Of a DNA stretch of 64,000 bases, positions 11,690 through 23,284 are shown piece by piece. The stretch is from the NCBI GenBank assembly GCA_910574455.1, contig CAJSYZ010000010.1:710770-774769 (forward strand), in the 5' to 3' direction. The notes below the pieces were generated by a model. The model saw only the letters and a program-made list of their open reading frames with translations, was not told the origin of the DNA and did no database searches. Source of the stretch: Trichaptum fuscoviolaceum. Its lineage: Eukaryota > Basidiomycota > Agaricomycetes > Hymenochaetales > Trichaptaceae. The position numbers were made by a program, and so were the translations under genes. How positions within the stretch are numbered: position 1 is the first letter of the stretch; each line of letters begins with the position of its first letter.

Positions 11690-12051
11690 CCTAGGCACTT
11701 TATTCGTAACCGAAACAAGATAATTAATTGTCTACAAGCCGGTCAACGGTCCTCGCGCTTGATGCTAAACTGAATACAACGGTTGTACTATAATATTTAT
11801 ATAACAAAGTCATGAAACGACTATCCAGAACCCGGAAGAATATTGGATGAGCTAAATTACATAGATGGCTGACCAAATCAGCAAAGGCCAAATTTCTGCG
11901 CTTCCTATAATTTAACTGAACGAAAGAAAGTAAAAAAGAAGTAGCAGAAAGTATTGAATCGCTTCAGTACCCTCCTTTTCCTCGCCAAGATGGACATTCT
12001 CGTGTTCGCCTAACATCTCTTCATTCACGATAACTCTTCCATCTGTAGTGA
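11690..12051. other. Intergenic, AT-rich
   Basis: A 362-bp stretch after DUF6533 copy 1, AT-rich around 11760-11960, probably its 3' UTR. No gene, repeat or RNA is seen. Confidence 0.4.
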
Positions 12052-12860
12052 TCAAGCCGTCCTCATCATGTCCCGCATCGCGCTTGTAGTGTCCTCACGA
12101 GCTTCGCGTACTCTATTTCCTTGCCCAAAACGTTGAGCGAATCTCACGACATCCCTCGATCTCATCGACACTTCACTCGTTTGCTTGGAGCGGTTCACAA
12201 CGTGCTGTAGAAAAAGTTCATATGTTAAGCCCGTCTGCTCTGATTTGTTCCTTCGTTCTATGTCCAAGATAGCTTTGGGATCAAAAAGAGGGGATTCCTC
12301 CAGTCAACTCAGTAGATCAGGCATCCCGCTGAATCCCGTTTCCCATTTTCCCTTACGCAAGCCCATAAGCCACAGGATCTCGTTCGGAGACTGGGTGAGG
12401 CTTAACGTGGTAGAAATTTCCAATATTTCAATCTTCGTAAAATGTATCTGGGCAATTGGGCTAATAATCAGTCGAGCGGCTTTCCATCAAACTCGTATAC
12501 AAACTCTCACCTGCAGTCCCTCCGGCCCCAGACTGGGCCCGTGCGCCCGAGCGAGGACACTCAAAATCTTGCCCAAATCGCCATGGCTTTGGATGAACAC
12601 AATGCGATCAAACTCGAGTTCATCCTGGCAGACATCGACTTTGACTTGAACGAACTTTCCTTCGGCAGCCATCACGGCGAGATGGTAGATACATTTCTAT
12701 GGGTTTAGCCCTGATACCACGTAGCGTGCGCGGAGTAGACTCCGTATCTCCTCCGGACCAATAAGTCCTCTGGGTTTGCAGACAACGAAATCCAAGTCGC
12801 CGTGTCCGAAGGCTTCCGGAGGCGATGGGGCTCCTACATCCACTTATACCTGTCACTGCC
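12052..12860 (-). pseudogene. Nucleotidyltransferase-fold gene relic
   Basis: Minus-strand frames join into one recognisable but damaged gene. Upstream part (about 12700-12860): APSPPEAFGHGDLDFVVCK, whose GHGDLDFVV looks like the metal-binding DxD strand of pol-beta nucleotidyltransferases. Next part (12511-12696): IYHLAVMAAEGKFVQVKVDVC and then SHGDLGKILSVLARAHG. Last part (12052-12447): QIHFTKIEILEI, then LTQSPNEILWLMGL and a polar tail. The join 12448-12510 is a normal intron. Between the first two parts there is a TAG codon at 12697-12699 inside what looks like continuous homology, and a 21-nt intron there would be unusually short. No start exon could be found. I therefore read it as a decayed copy. 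The fold assignment rests on remembered family pattern and is moderate at best. Confidence 0.5.
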
Positions 12861-13779
12861 TCCGAAAGAAAAGCACTTTCTACGCATGGCTGCGCTCCGC
12901 ATCTATTATGCGTCAAAAATGTTCTATGAATCAACCGTAAGATATTAGTGACGAATGCAAAGCTGTCGCAGCTCCCGCGCAGTCGTGGTGCCCGGGTACT
13001 ACTATGTAGTTGCCAGTGAGTATCTATGTAGCCCGACGAGGTGCACATTTACAGTCCTCCAGCTATGGCTCGCTACTTCTCTGAGCTGTGACGGTCATAC
13101 GGGCAAAGCTCGACGGTGGCAGATGGTCTCTGAGAGACACTTCAAAGTTCAGACTCCGAGTCAGAGTCAAGGAAAATCACGTACCGACCGGCCCTTAGGT
13201 ACACGTGCCAGTTCCCCACGTTCTCCATGGGCGCCACGAGGGCCCACGCCCCATCTCCTACAACGCCATCTCACTGGCAATAAGTCACTCAAAGAAACTC
13301 ATATTCTTTATAACGGTTTAATGCAGGAAATCTTTAGGACTGATCATTGGATTGACAATCTCCTAATTGCAACTTTGAAAGTTGAAGCCTGAGCCTGAGT
13401 CAGACTGTTGGAGTCAGTTGTCCAATTCGCCCTTCTCTCCTGCTTCGATATCAGTTCGTAGCTGGAACACGGATATAGCTACTCTGATAAAGTACGAGTG
13501 AAGGAGGCAAATCAGAAAACCTGGAGATGAAGCGTATCAACTGCATGCGCCGCCGACTCACTTCTATTTCACACCTACAGAATCCATGCTAGTGATCGGA
13601 TTTTGGAAGCGACCGTTATTGTCTCGCAAATCATCGCAATATATACTCGACGGTTGGATATTCTTAATAGTACCCAACTCGGGGTGCTGGTGAAACAGTT
13701 TGCTTTATGAAATGATTGGCATCCACCCCCATCACTCATGACTAATACTGTGACCTCCTCTACGACTTCTTCGTCTGAT
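12861..13779. other. Intergenic, no gene seen
   Basis: Short open frames on both strands, for example 12955-13392 plus, have low-complexity or unlikely composition and no domain. The missing 5' part of the nucleotidyltransferase relic may have lain here. Confidence 0.35.
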
Positions 13780-15918
13780 ATCTGATTCAGGTGAGCTGGA
13801 GGCTTCTACTTCTCTGATGAGTTTCAATAGTTCTTTGCAGCATGTGGGAAATCTTACGATAAAAATTCTATGCGATGTCAATGTAGCGATAAACCATCTC
13901 TGGTTCATCGCAGTCGCCATCTCGAAATATAACAATCTCTAGACATGTCATGAGGACTCGTCACACAATCAAAGGTCTCCCGCTTATGAGGCCTCGCTAG
14001 GAAGACTAGTCTCTTGCGCTCTTCGCCAACTATGACATCTCTCCTTGACCAAGTCATCGTTGATGTGCAAGACATAAAGACCACAGATGTAAGTGCCTTT
14101 AATCGACTGCCATCTGCCGTGAAGCTGATAGCACTCTGTTTAACAGTCAATAACATGTCAGTACTCTTTAATATATCTACTACGTGCCTCGGGCTCTGAT
14201 TCGTAGTGCAATAAGTGTGCTGCCTCGTTGTACTTTTGTACGACCTCCTCTTAACATTTCCAAAGTGAGATACCCCCTTCCCCCTTTTCTATTTGGGATT
14301 AAATTAATGTAATTTTTTAGAGAAGTACATAAGATTACTGTTTATCAGAGCCTGAAGCTCTCTGACCTTCACTGAGCAGGTCAAATATATTTGGAAGGCG
14401 CGATGGACATGGGGGAAAGTCCTCTTTATCGTAAATCGGTATACTACACTGGGTGTATCAGCAGTGCTAGCTGTCGGTAAGTGGGAGCATATCATCTTAT
14501 GACAGTTATTTATCGGTCTATTCTTCACTTCTGGAAAGGTTTGTTCGACGGAGCACTCAGCTTGAAAGTAAGCTATCGTGTCTGTATAATATCTTGCTAT
14601 TGGTTGCTCATTTTGCACAGTTGTCAGTCTTGTTTGTCACCATCTCATAAATGGGTCCATTGAACCTCCTACAGTTGTAGGGTAACGGATCTCATGGATG
14701 GCTGGTAAGCTACCCCTATATCAAATTCTGATTGAGGTAATCAATGAGTTACCAGGTCCATGCTGGTTATCATAATCCCAGTGCAATGTAAGGATTTGAT
14801 CTAATCGTAAAATTAGTCAACTAATTGATGTTTTCAGTGATTTTATGTCTGCGAACCACGGCTCTTTGGGAAAGACGTCGAGTTATAATTTGCTTCCTCT
14901 CTGTGATAACCTTAGTAAGTCGAAATCAGTTGCACTCCACTATTCACGCCCTGATTGGTGGGCTATAGGTATCTGATGGTGTAATTGCTACTTTTATATG
15001 GTTAGAATATCGCAACGTTAAATGTGAGAAACCTAGCTATACCTGCCTCGAATTCTATTGATAAATCTATATAACTGCATAGTCGAGTCAGGGAAAGCGT
15101 GAGTTACCTTAACAGAAATTAATTGAACAGGAATAATTCTGAAATCCGCCATGTTACTTTTGTCAATTGTAGAGCACAAGAAGTTGTGGGCTGCTATGCA
15201 GATGAATCTTCGAGTTCATCGAAACTTATTATTCCTGCAGTAGCAGCTCTGATCGTCTTTGACACGGCAATTTTCTTTTTGACAATCGCACGTGTTGGGA
15301 AATATAGTAAGGCTTGGACCTCTTGAGCAGGGAGGCGCTATGTAGCTCTGACGGTTGCTACTTTAGAGAGAGCAGGGGGGCTGGAGGGTGGAGGGCGAAT
15401 ATTGAACATATTCTTCCGGGATGGTTAGCATTGTCGTGTACTTCTTACATATACTACCACTGACTCAAGCATTTTGCCTTCATTAGGTCTCGTATACTAC
15501 GTTGTAATGCTCAGTAGGTTAAACATTATCCTCTTTTCTCTGATAATAACCCCGCATAGTTTCCAGCCTCGCAAATCTCGCGATGTACGCTGCCATGCCC
15601 CCGAACCGGTCAGCCTTGGTAGGATCTGTCCTCCCTGTGCTTAGGACGACCATGAGCGTCTGCGCCAATCGATTAGTCCTAAACCTGCGCGGTACCATTG
15701 ACCAGGCAAAACTGTCACCGTGGGACGGCTCCAGACTCACTGGTGGATCAATCCATAGTTTCCGACAAGAAAGAGCAAGCCGGAGGATGAGTAGGGCCAG
15801 CTTGCGAACAGTCTACCCCATGTCTACAGTATCTAACTTACCAGCGTTTGAGCTCACGCCAGAGATGCGAGACGCGATTGCGTTACGGGAGACGCACAGG
15901 GTAGGGAATCCGGTGTAG
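13780..15918 (+). repeat. Segmental duplication, copy 2
   Basis: Second copy of the unit at 9565-11689, in the same orientation and about 4.2 kb downstream. It shares the 5' flank, all intron positions that I traced and the coding sequence. Introns have diverged much more than exons, so the event is not recent. Confidence 0.75.
14032..15918 (+). CDS. DUF6533 seven-helix membrane protein, copy 2
   Basis: Paralogue of the gene at 9833. Exon 1 (14032-14088) encodes 19 residues ending KTTD, followed by the 10-nt exon 14147-14156, exon 14216-14264 (CCLVVLLYDLLLTFPK), the 4-nt exon 14321-14324 (AGAA), an exon with VKYIWKARWTWGKVLFIVNR, and later the 2-nt exon 14621-14622 (TT). Downstream blocks AAQEVVGCYADES and LIIPAVAALIVFDTAIFFL match copy 1 position by position. 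The tail after MYAAMPPNRSALVGS diverges: copy 2 has an RSRR-type basic stretch and ends THRVGNPV. The frame stays open through every join I checked, so both copies look alive and may have split roles. Function unknown. Confidence 0.8.
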
Positions 15919-16275
15919 CTTGTCATGCGATAGCGGACGTAAAAATGATAACTTACTTCTTCAACCATACTTGATGTAACTTTCATACTACTTCGTTACT
16001 TTCATGAAACGTTGGATTTTTATGAACCTTATTCTGAGAACCATTAGCAAACGTGTGAGAGGCTATCAAACGGGTACGTAACAAATATTTAGGTGCATTT
16101 GAAGAAGTTTATAGCATATTGTGTCAACGCTACGATTGTTCCAAGAAAGAGCTAGAAAAATGGACCATCTATGTACATGCATAAACGAGTATCTAGACAG
16201 TTTCAGAAGTGAAAATTTATATAAAGGGGATGAACTAGTCCCTCAATAAGTGCTACACCTCGAATAATTTGATGA

Positions 16276-18266
16276 TTATCTCCTCTTTCTCCAGGACGGC
16301 CCCTTCTTCATCTCCAGCAAGACTAACAGCGATGTAAGGGCACATAAAGCTCCAAATATAGTGAATGTCCATCCAGACCCTATAGCATCTGTGATTATAT
16401 CAATGACAGAGACAAATACGGCCGCTAGAAGGCACCGGACTAAATTACTCTGAAGACACAATTAATACTGTAGTATGTATATCTGGTAGAGCATAATGCC
16501 CAATCAAAAACTCACGGCAGCTGTTGCAGATGAACTCTGGGACGGAAACATATCGACAATCAGAGATGTATTCGTTACCATAATTGCCACTGTAGTATAT
16601 CCAACTAAGAAGGATATAAAGTCATCGATAATATGTATGCGATCCTAGGAAAACTCACCGATGAATTGCAGGATCAACGGCACTGCGATACTTGTTTTCG
16701 ACTGGACAGCCCAACCATACCCCGTAGTGGCAATAGCGAGAGAGAGCATCCATATATTTTGTGCTAATAAGCGCGATTCTTCCATCGGAAAGTTTTCGTG
16801 GTCGATGATGTTGACTAATGTCCTTTCACCGTCCGCCTCAGTCGTCTTCTCAGAATCGCTCGCGATCGATTTTTCGAAACGTCTCTTAACGAATTGATAC
16901 TGTATATCTAGTAGTTTCCCGACGGAGATAGTGCCGATTATTCCTCCTGTTCCAATTCCGAGGTAACACAGGCCTATCTCTGACTCAGATAGGGACGGAA
17001 ATGTGTCTTCGAAGAGGGGTGCTAACGATGCAGCGGTAGTAGAGAAAACAGCGTATGGAATGGCGGTGGTGATAAGCAATACGCGGAGGTCTGCTTCCAA
17101 GAATAATCTGAACGGATTCGGTACGGGTGTGGGTGGAGGCCGTTCACAGCTTGTATCCTTAGAAGAACGACCAATAATGGGTATTATTGCTCGATTCCAT
17201 CTCGAGGGGGGAATTGAACCATTTCCAACGAGACTCCGAAGTGTCTCCGGAAAGAACCTGAGATGCGCATACAGACAGTGAGTCGCTAAAAACGGAAAAA
17301 AGGGAAAATGACGTACAGAAACAATATAACGAAAGTTGAACCAGCCGATATGGCGAGGAACCAGAAAATGGACCTGCAGATGACTTGTGTAACGAGTAGT
17401 GAAATTGCCACTGCAAGATGATCACTGACCTCCACCCTAGTCTGTCTGATAATACTCCCCCTATAACGGGACCAATGCAAGGACCGGCCTATATGGATAA
17501 GAGGTCAAAGCGTATCAGTGTATCTACACATTCTTTCTCTTACCATAGGTCCAATATTGGATACACCCAGGTACCCGCCTCGATGCTCCGCGGGAACAAT
17601 GTCTGCCATAACACCAGCGGCTTTTTAAAGAAGAAGTTGAAGGGATCCCTTATCACTGTAGACATCGTCTTACTCACACAGAGCTATGGTGCTAGCAGAA
17701 CCAGCAGCTTGTATGCATCGAAGAAAGAGAAGCAGCCAATAATCCGAAGTAGGGCAGAGCGCCAACCCCACGCAAGATAGTGTTAGGATAAGTAAGCAAA
17801 GCAAGAACGATATTCTCCGGCCCTCGCGATCAGCTATAAAGCCCCAAAGTGTAGGCGCTGAGTGGTCATGTTAGCGGGCTCGTGGATGGGACCCTACTAC
17901 ATAGTTGGAAACACCCACACAAGCCTTGTAGGATCATGTACACGGTCACCGTCAGGTTTATTCTCTCGATTGATTCGTGAAACGCGTTGGCAATAGTCGG
18001 TATTGCCGGGAAGTATACATTGGCTGTCAAAGGGCTGGTAATTAAGATAAGTCAGAAAATGAAACCTTATTCTTAAGAATAATTGCTCACCTGAACATCC
18101 CAGCCAGTGCGGTTATAGCTAATATACACCATCGTTCATGTCTCGAGAACACACTATAGAGTGATTCGCTGTGGCCCTCCGGCGTCTCCCTTTTCAAGCC
18201 TAAACCATTGTGACATAACTCGGAGTCGACTTGACCTTCGCTTTGATGGTTGATGTCGGCCGACAT
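16276..18266 (-). CDS. MFS transporter, DHA1 drug:H+ antiporter type
   Basis: Nine exons on the minus strand (18091-18266, 17919-18034, 17678-17857, 17544-17620, 17430-17488, 17317-17373, 16659-17257, 16516-16604, 16276-16449) give a 508-residue multi-pass transporter of the plasma membrane or vacuole. Family landmarks: VYFPAIPTI in helix 1, the helix 2-3 loop SPTLWGFIADREGRR (MFS motif A), RCIQAAGSAS, ADIVPAEHRGGYLG, and the antiporter motif C GPCIGPVIGGVLSD, typical of 12-TM DHA1 exporters. A long central loop rich in charged residues (SEKTTEADGERT) precedes the last helices. The nine lengths sum to a whole number of codons. It lies between the duplicated SDR and DUF6533 genes and may serve the same process, exporting or importing a small molecule. 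Substrate cannot be read from sequence. Confidence 0.88.
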
Positions 18267-19762
18267 GACTTGAAAGCGGTACGGTGTGTAAACCGAACTC
18301 TAAAGCTAAGGAAGATAGGATGACAACCATCTTTATGGGAGCTCTAGTTTCAGTTAAGCGGGAGCTCGAGCCTGAGGTAGCTCACGTCCCATCCCAAGGG
18401 CGATGTCAAAGCATTGAGTGATAGTGACCCCATTGGACCCTACGATGTTAGTACCCTAATATGAAGAGCATGCCAGGAGTTTGGTCAGGTTTTTTTCAGA
18501 GCATCCCTCGTCTGGCACTGCTGGCGGATGAAGACTCGGCGGAGGAGACGAGACAGGAAAGTGTTGTAGAGGTCGTGTGCCTGTATATCGTGTGAATGCC
18601 AGTGCTTGCGTAAGGAATTTAAATAAATTCAAAGGTTCGCGTTCAAGTTTCGACACCACCGTCACGACCGGCTCTCAGGCCTTCACTATTCCTTCGCTCC
18701 GAACGCACTCGGCGATTTAAGACTAAATATTGCTATGCAGAAATCTCGGATATCATTCCGGGCATATGTCCGATGACTGAAAGTAGACAATGGACGTAGG
18801 GAACTGGTACAGTGAGTCAAGGTCTACTATATTCACAAGAATCCGACATTGACTGTCACTTGCTACCTTCGACACAAACACCTCTTTCGTATGTGTGTAA
18901 ATCTAGTCCTGAATCGCCTTAGATTCTTCGTTAGGCCCTTTTGGTGGATGGTGGATATAGATTTAGCCCGTTTGCTCCCGTCGTCTTCAAGTCATTCCGA
19001 GGTATCAAGTCGGGCGGCCGCCTTTATCATTCAATCTCTACTCATAATGGAGGAAATACAAATAATCGGGACGATGCACGGTCTCCCTGGACTCGAGCAC
19101 AATTGCCACTCATACTCGCGAATCCTAGTCAAAAGCGCATTTTTACATGTACACGGCGCGGAACATCGCATTCCTGGGCCAGCAATTCCGTCGCTACCTC
19201 AGTAGTTATCCTCGCATGCAATTGATTCAAGTTCTGGAGTCTCGCATAGCTTGGAGCTGGTATTACCTGCGAAGCACTAGATCATGAACATGCTTCACCT
19301 GGCGCGTAAACCAGTCGCTAGCGCTACTCCCCTCCTCTCGATAAATTCACGACTGGCTTGCGAGTCTAGTATTCTCCGGTTCAATGATGACTGGGAATTA
19401 TCAAACGACGCGCCTGCTCCCTAGCCTTCAGAGGTCTCTTTCATGTCACACCAGAACCTAGGCCCCGTTTCGGTCCTTGCAATAGTGGGTAGGTTCCAGA
19501 GCAAAGCCTGTATCTCTGCTCAGTTCATAAAGTCATTGCACTCGCAAGTTGAGCGGCCGCCTCTCGTTGATGGTCCTCCATTTCTCATCGGATAATTCTT
19601 CCGTCGCCCTTAACTTCGTCGCTAGATAACACTTATTTCTGGCCTTTTTTTCAACTGAGACTTTCATCAGTTGAGTCCGTGCGCATCCACATCTGAACTC
19701 AGACGCAGTACAAACTTTGCGTGAATAGAGGATGTACAGAACTCTTGGTCTACACCTACGGG
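18267..19762. other. Intergenic between MFS gene and KduD-like gene B
   Basis: About 1.5 kb between divergent genes, so it should contain both promoters. Open frames at 18456-18665 (minus) and 18849-19225 (plus) have no recognised domain and no matching splice pattern. I call nothing here. Confidence 0.4.
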
Positions 19763-19769
19763 TATAAAT
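19763..19769 (+). promoter_or_regulatory. TATA box of KduD-like gene B
   Basis: TATAAAT 60 nt before the ATG at 19823, almost the same spacing as in paralogue A (62 nt). Confidence 0.5.
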
Positions 19770-19822
19770 TTCGGAATAGTTTGTCTCTCTATTTGCGGAC
19801 TCTTTCATTTATCTGTGGACTC

Positions 19823-20989
19823 ATGGAAAAGATGGTGCAAACATACCTTGCATCACTGTTCTCCTTAACTGGCAGTGTTGCTTTGGTGACGTACGCGAAA
19901 GCAAGTGTTCGTACAATTGATGATAATTCTTACCACCTTTTACCTGGCAGTGGCTGTACAAGAGGGATAGGTCAGACCCTCGCCCTCGCCCTAGCAAAAG
20001 CAGGCGCAGATATCGTTCTTGTTCAGGTGCGGCTTATTTTACATATTCATAAATCAAGACGATATTCACATTAATACACTTAGAGAGATGAAAGCAAACA
20101 GGAAACTGCTGATAAAGTACGCAAAATCGGCCGGAAAGCTTGGATTGTCACATGCGATCTTTCATCGAAGGAGCAAGTCAGTTCCGTTGTGCAAACGGTG
20201 ACAAATAGCGAGGCGAAGGGCAGCCTTGGGTTAAACATAGACATCCTGGTGAATTGTGGCGGTATTCAACGGAAGTGAGTAAGTTGAAATTTAGAACAGT
20301 AGATTGTGACTAATAACATATTCTTGTAGACATCGAGCAGAATTTTACCCCGATGAAGTCTGGCATGAAGTTCTGCAAGTGAACCTTAATTCTGTTTGGA
20401 CGCTCTCAAGAGATATCGGGCGACACATGCTTGAGAGGCGTGGCACGGAAGGGGGCTCTATTCTCAGCCGAGGAAAAATCATTAACATTGCTAGCTTGCG
20501 ATCGTTCCAAGGAGGACTTATGTCCCCCGCATATGCAGCTGCGAAGCACGGAGTTCTCGGAATGGTGAGTAATCGAAGGAATTTGCGAGTTCAATGGGTA
20601 TTTAATATTATTATAGACAAAAGGGCTGTCGACTGACTGGAGCGGGAAAGGGATCAATGTCAACTGGTACGTTAACTAAACATTATTTCTGTTTGTTGAC
20701 TTACTCGTAGATGGCGAAGTAGCATCGCTCCAGGATATTTTGTAACTGACGTATGTTTTCCTTCTATTCATCTTTCACCGCGGACGCTAAATTGTACTAT
20801 CACCTGCAGATGAACGCTGGCATCATTGCCGACCCCATTCGATCGGGACAGGTCATCGGGCGCATACCCGGCGGGCGATTGGGCACGCCGGAGGATTTAG
20901 AAGGGGCAATTGTCTTCCTGGCAAGTCGAGCGTCCGACTACGTGTGCGGAGAGACTATTACAGTCGATGGGGGCTGGATGGCGGGGTAG
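19823..20989 (+). CDS. KduD-like short-chain dehydrogenase, copy B
   Basis: Paralogue of the gene at 7315, 275 residues. Exons: 19823-19890, 19951-20026, 20084-20274, 20330-20564, 20617-20666, 20723-20750, 20810-20989. Exons 2-7 have the same lengths as in copy A (76, 191, 235, 50, 28, 180 nt). The cofactor motif reads TGCTRGIG, with Cys replacing the second Gly of copy A; catalytic SFQGG and YAAAKHG are kept, and it ends TVDGGWMAG. Exon 1 adds MEKM; a second in-frame ATG at 19832 is equally possible. Family reaction: oxidation of a keto-deoxy sugar acid or similar polyol with NAD(P)+. The short exons (50 and 28 nt) hold the part around the NxIAPGY turn. Probably active, with substrate unknown. 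Confidence 0.88.
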
Positions 20990-22115
20990 AGCAGTTCAGA
21001 CGAGTCTCAATAGAAGGAGCGCGATCATGGAAGTCCGTCTCTTCGGTCCGTCCGAGCTGGAAGCACGCATTCCATCTCCGCACAACCGTACATGTTGCCG
21101 ATCTAGATTCTCTGGACACCCCATAGATGTGAGTTATGACAGGATAGACGCCTTCGTATGATGACCGTGGCTGTTGTACGGCCCCTACTACTGGTGCGTG
21201 GAACGCTCTGCGGAAGACATACTGAGGAGGGAGGTAAAAGCGCTGGATCGTTTGATTGTGTATCCGTATCCGACCAACCACACTCTCGTTATATAAATCC
21301 ACATAGACATACATAGACACACCTGTCTTTATCTCGTATTCCCCATTTGCGGTCCTTGCCGATGAGGATCGGGCGCCTTCTGAGGTCTGAATTTCAAAGA
21401 TCCCCCCAGTCCCCTCCATCCTTCCTGGAGAAACAAAGAAAGCGGGCGAGCATACCAATTCAAGGTATTTGAGCACTCGCCGATGCCCTCGTATACCCAG
21501 AAGTCCGAGACTCGGACGGGAGATCGGGACTCATTGAAAATGTCAGGTAATCGACTGAGCCTACAGGCTGTTGTGTTTGCTGAGTACTGAGATATGAACA
21601 AAACTGAAGCTCCTCGGAAGGGGCCGCACTGCTAGTCGAACCCAAATACTATGTATAATGAATGGCAAATTCGACTTTGAGCGTTAAGATGGTATTTGAA
21701 TATGTCCGAGCACCATAAACTTCTTGAAGCATAGCAGATTCCGGAAGTATGGCCCGAGTTGAGTGGTAGGTTAAGTGCACGAGTATAGGAACACATGTTA
21801 GCAGAATGTGTACACACAGAAAGTCATACACCGCGATTACGTAGTTGCACACTAGTAGCGTGCATGGCAAGAACGACTTGAGAAAAAAAGGGATAAAAAT
21901 ACGCGGAAGGAGGAGCAGGAGAGGAGCGAGAGGACGCCGATATGGCCGAAGTACGACTCGCCTGAGAGGGGAGGTACGCAACCATTTGTCCGTGTAAGGC
22001 ATGAAGATTTGAGGAAGAAAGCGGGGACGTGGTGATACCGGGGCAGACATACAATCTGAGACATTGAGGGTGGATAGTAGTACACAACGAGAGACAAGAA
22101 GCCGTCAAGGAAGGA
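20990..22115. other. Intergenic
   Basis: About 1.1 kb between convergent genes. Minus-strand open frames in 21329-22050 are long but Ser/Pro-rich and lack any domain. They adjoin the 3' end of the following gene and are probably chance frames in GC-rich sequence. Confidence 0.4.
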
Positions 22116-23284
22116 TCATCGAGATATTCGTACAACGTTGACGTTAACATTAAGAGCGTCGTCTTTGTCCCGGTAGTTATAAACGTGGTCGTGGTCGTGG
22201 TCGTCATCAAACAGCTCGTCGAGGAAAGACTCGTAGTCATCATCGTCAATGTCCGTATCCTTCTCGTCTCTCGCGAGTGATGAAGATGGATGAGAAGATT
22301 GGAATCGCAGAGGGACATGCGCGACCCCGAGCTCGTAGTAGAGCTCTTGGGGTTCTTCCGTGACGGGTGGAGGGGAGGATACGAGGGACTGCGGAGCCGC
22401 GGCATGGCCCCGCCGGGGCGTAGGCATCGCAATGACTACGGAAACACCCAAAGTACGGTCCACTGTCCTGCTTTTCCTCATCGCACCCCTGTCTTTACCC
22501 TTCGCACCGCCTTTCCCTCCTTTCAGCACGCCCACTTTCCGTGGATGTATGACAGATGGAGGGAGCACAATGTTCGGCGGCGGGCTCGGTATGAGGGGAT
22601 TGTAGAATGGTCGCGGGTCGAGCCAGTCGAGGAAGCGTCTGAGGACGGAAGGGCGAGGCGGACTCGGGACCGTGTCGGACTGGCGTTGAGGCTGACCTGA
22701 CTTTGGCGAGCTGCTAGATCGTGGGAGCAGTCGAACCGCGAGAGGCTGGGATAGACAGAAGAGACAGTAAAGTTAGCGCATAGAAGAAATATGTTCAATG
22801 GTAGATTATACAGGAAACAATTGCATAAATATAGGCATACCTTGAAGTCCTTCCAGCACTCTTTTTGCTCCTGATTCTGAAGTCTGACGTGCGTATCCCA
22901 TATCTTTGGCTTGCTCTGCAGAATCGTTGTCTCCTGGATCCGTTCGACCAGGGACATCAGCGTCCAATGCCGCCCGAGCACGATGCGTTGCCAGGTGAAG
23001 CCAACAGCCATGAACACGATCTGCGCGAGGCAGCAGACATTCATACAATTACGATCAAAGAGCAAAGTAATCAGAGTACATTGTTAGCAAGAATACGAGA
23101 GTGGGAAGGTGGTGGTGGGACGAACGAGAACGGCCATGAAGATTAGCCCGAAGAGCAGGCTTGACGAGCTGAAGACACTCGGGGCGTGAGTGATCTGTGT
23201 CGCCTGCGGGGACGCAGTCGCCATCGTCGTTGTCGTTCCGACATTTGTGGACGTGTCTGTCACCACCACAGCCGTCGTGGACAT
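22116..23284 (-). CDS. Uncharacterised single-pass membrane protein, VxVLIAMPxP family, member 1
   Basis: Three exons (23126-23284, 22841-23020, 22116-22745) give 322 residues. Layout: a short Thr/Ser-rich N-terminus, one hydrophobic segment from FSSSSLLFGLIFMAVLI to IVFMAVGFTW, a conserved PKIWDTHV block, PLAVRLLP at the start of exon 3, a Pro/Arg-rich stretch, then the family motif GVSVVIAMPTPRR and finally YYELGVAHVPLRF. The last 50 residues are very acidic (DIDDDDYESFLDELFDDDHDHDH). Members at 24.2 and 34.8 kb share the same order TM, W-D block, PL-A/S at the exon start, VLIAMP, LG-x-A-VP. I know similar hypothetical proteins from agaric genomes; no function is known to me. Start 23284 was chosen because it precedes the Thr-rich stretch; an in-frame ATG at 23344 would add 20 residues. 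Confidence 0.7.

Noticed and set aside
21824..22432. 202-codon minus-strand frame overlapping family member 1
   Set aside because: It overlaps the coding exon of member 1 in another phase and is Ser/Thr/Leu-rich with no domain.
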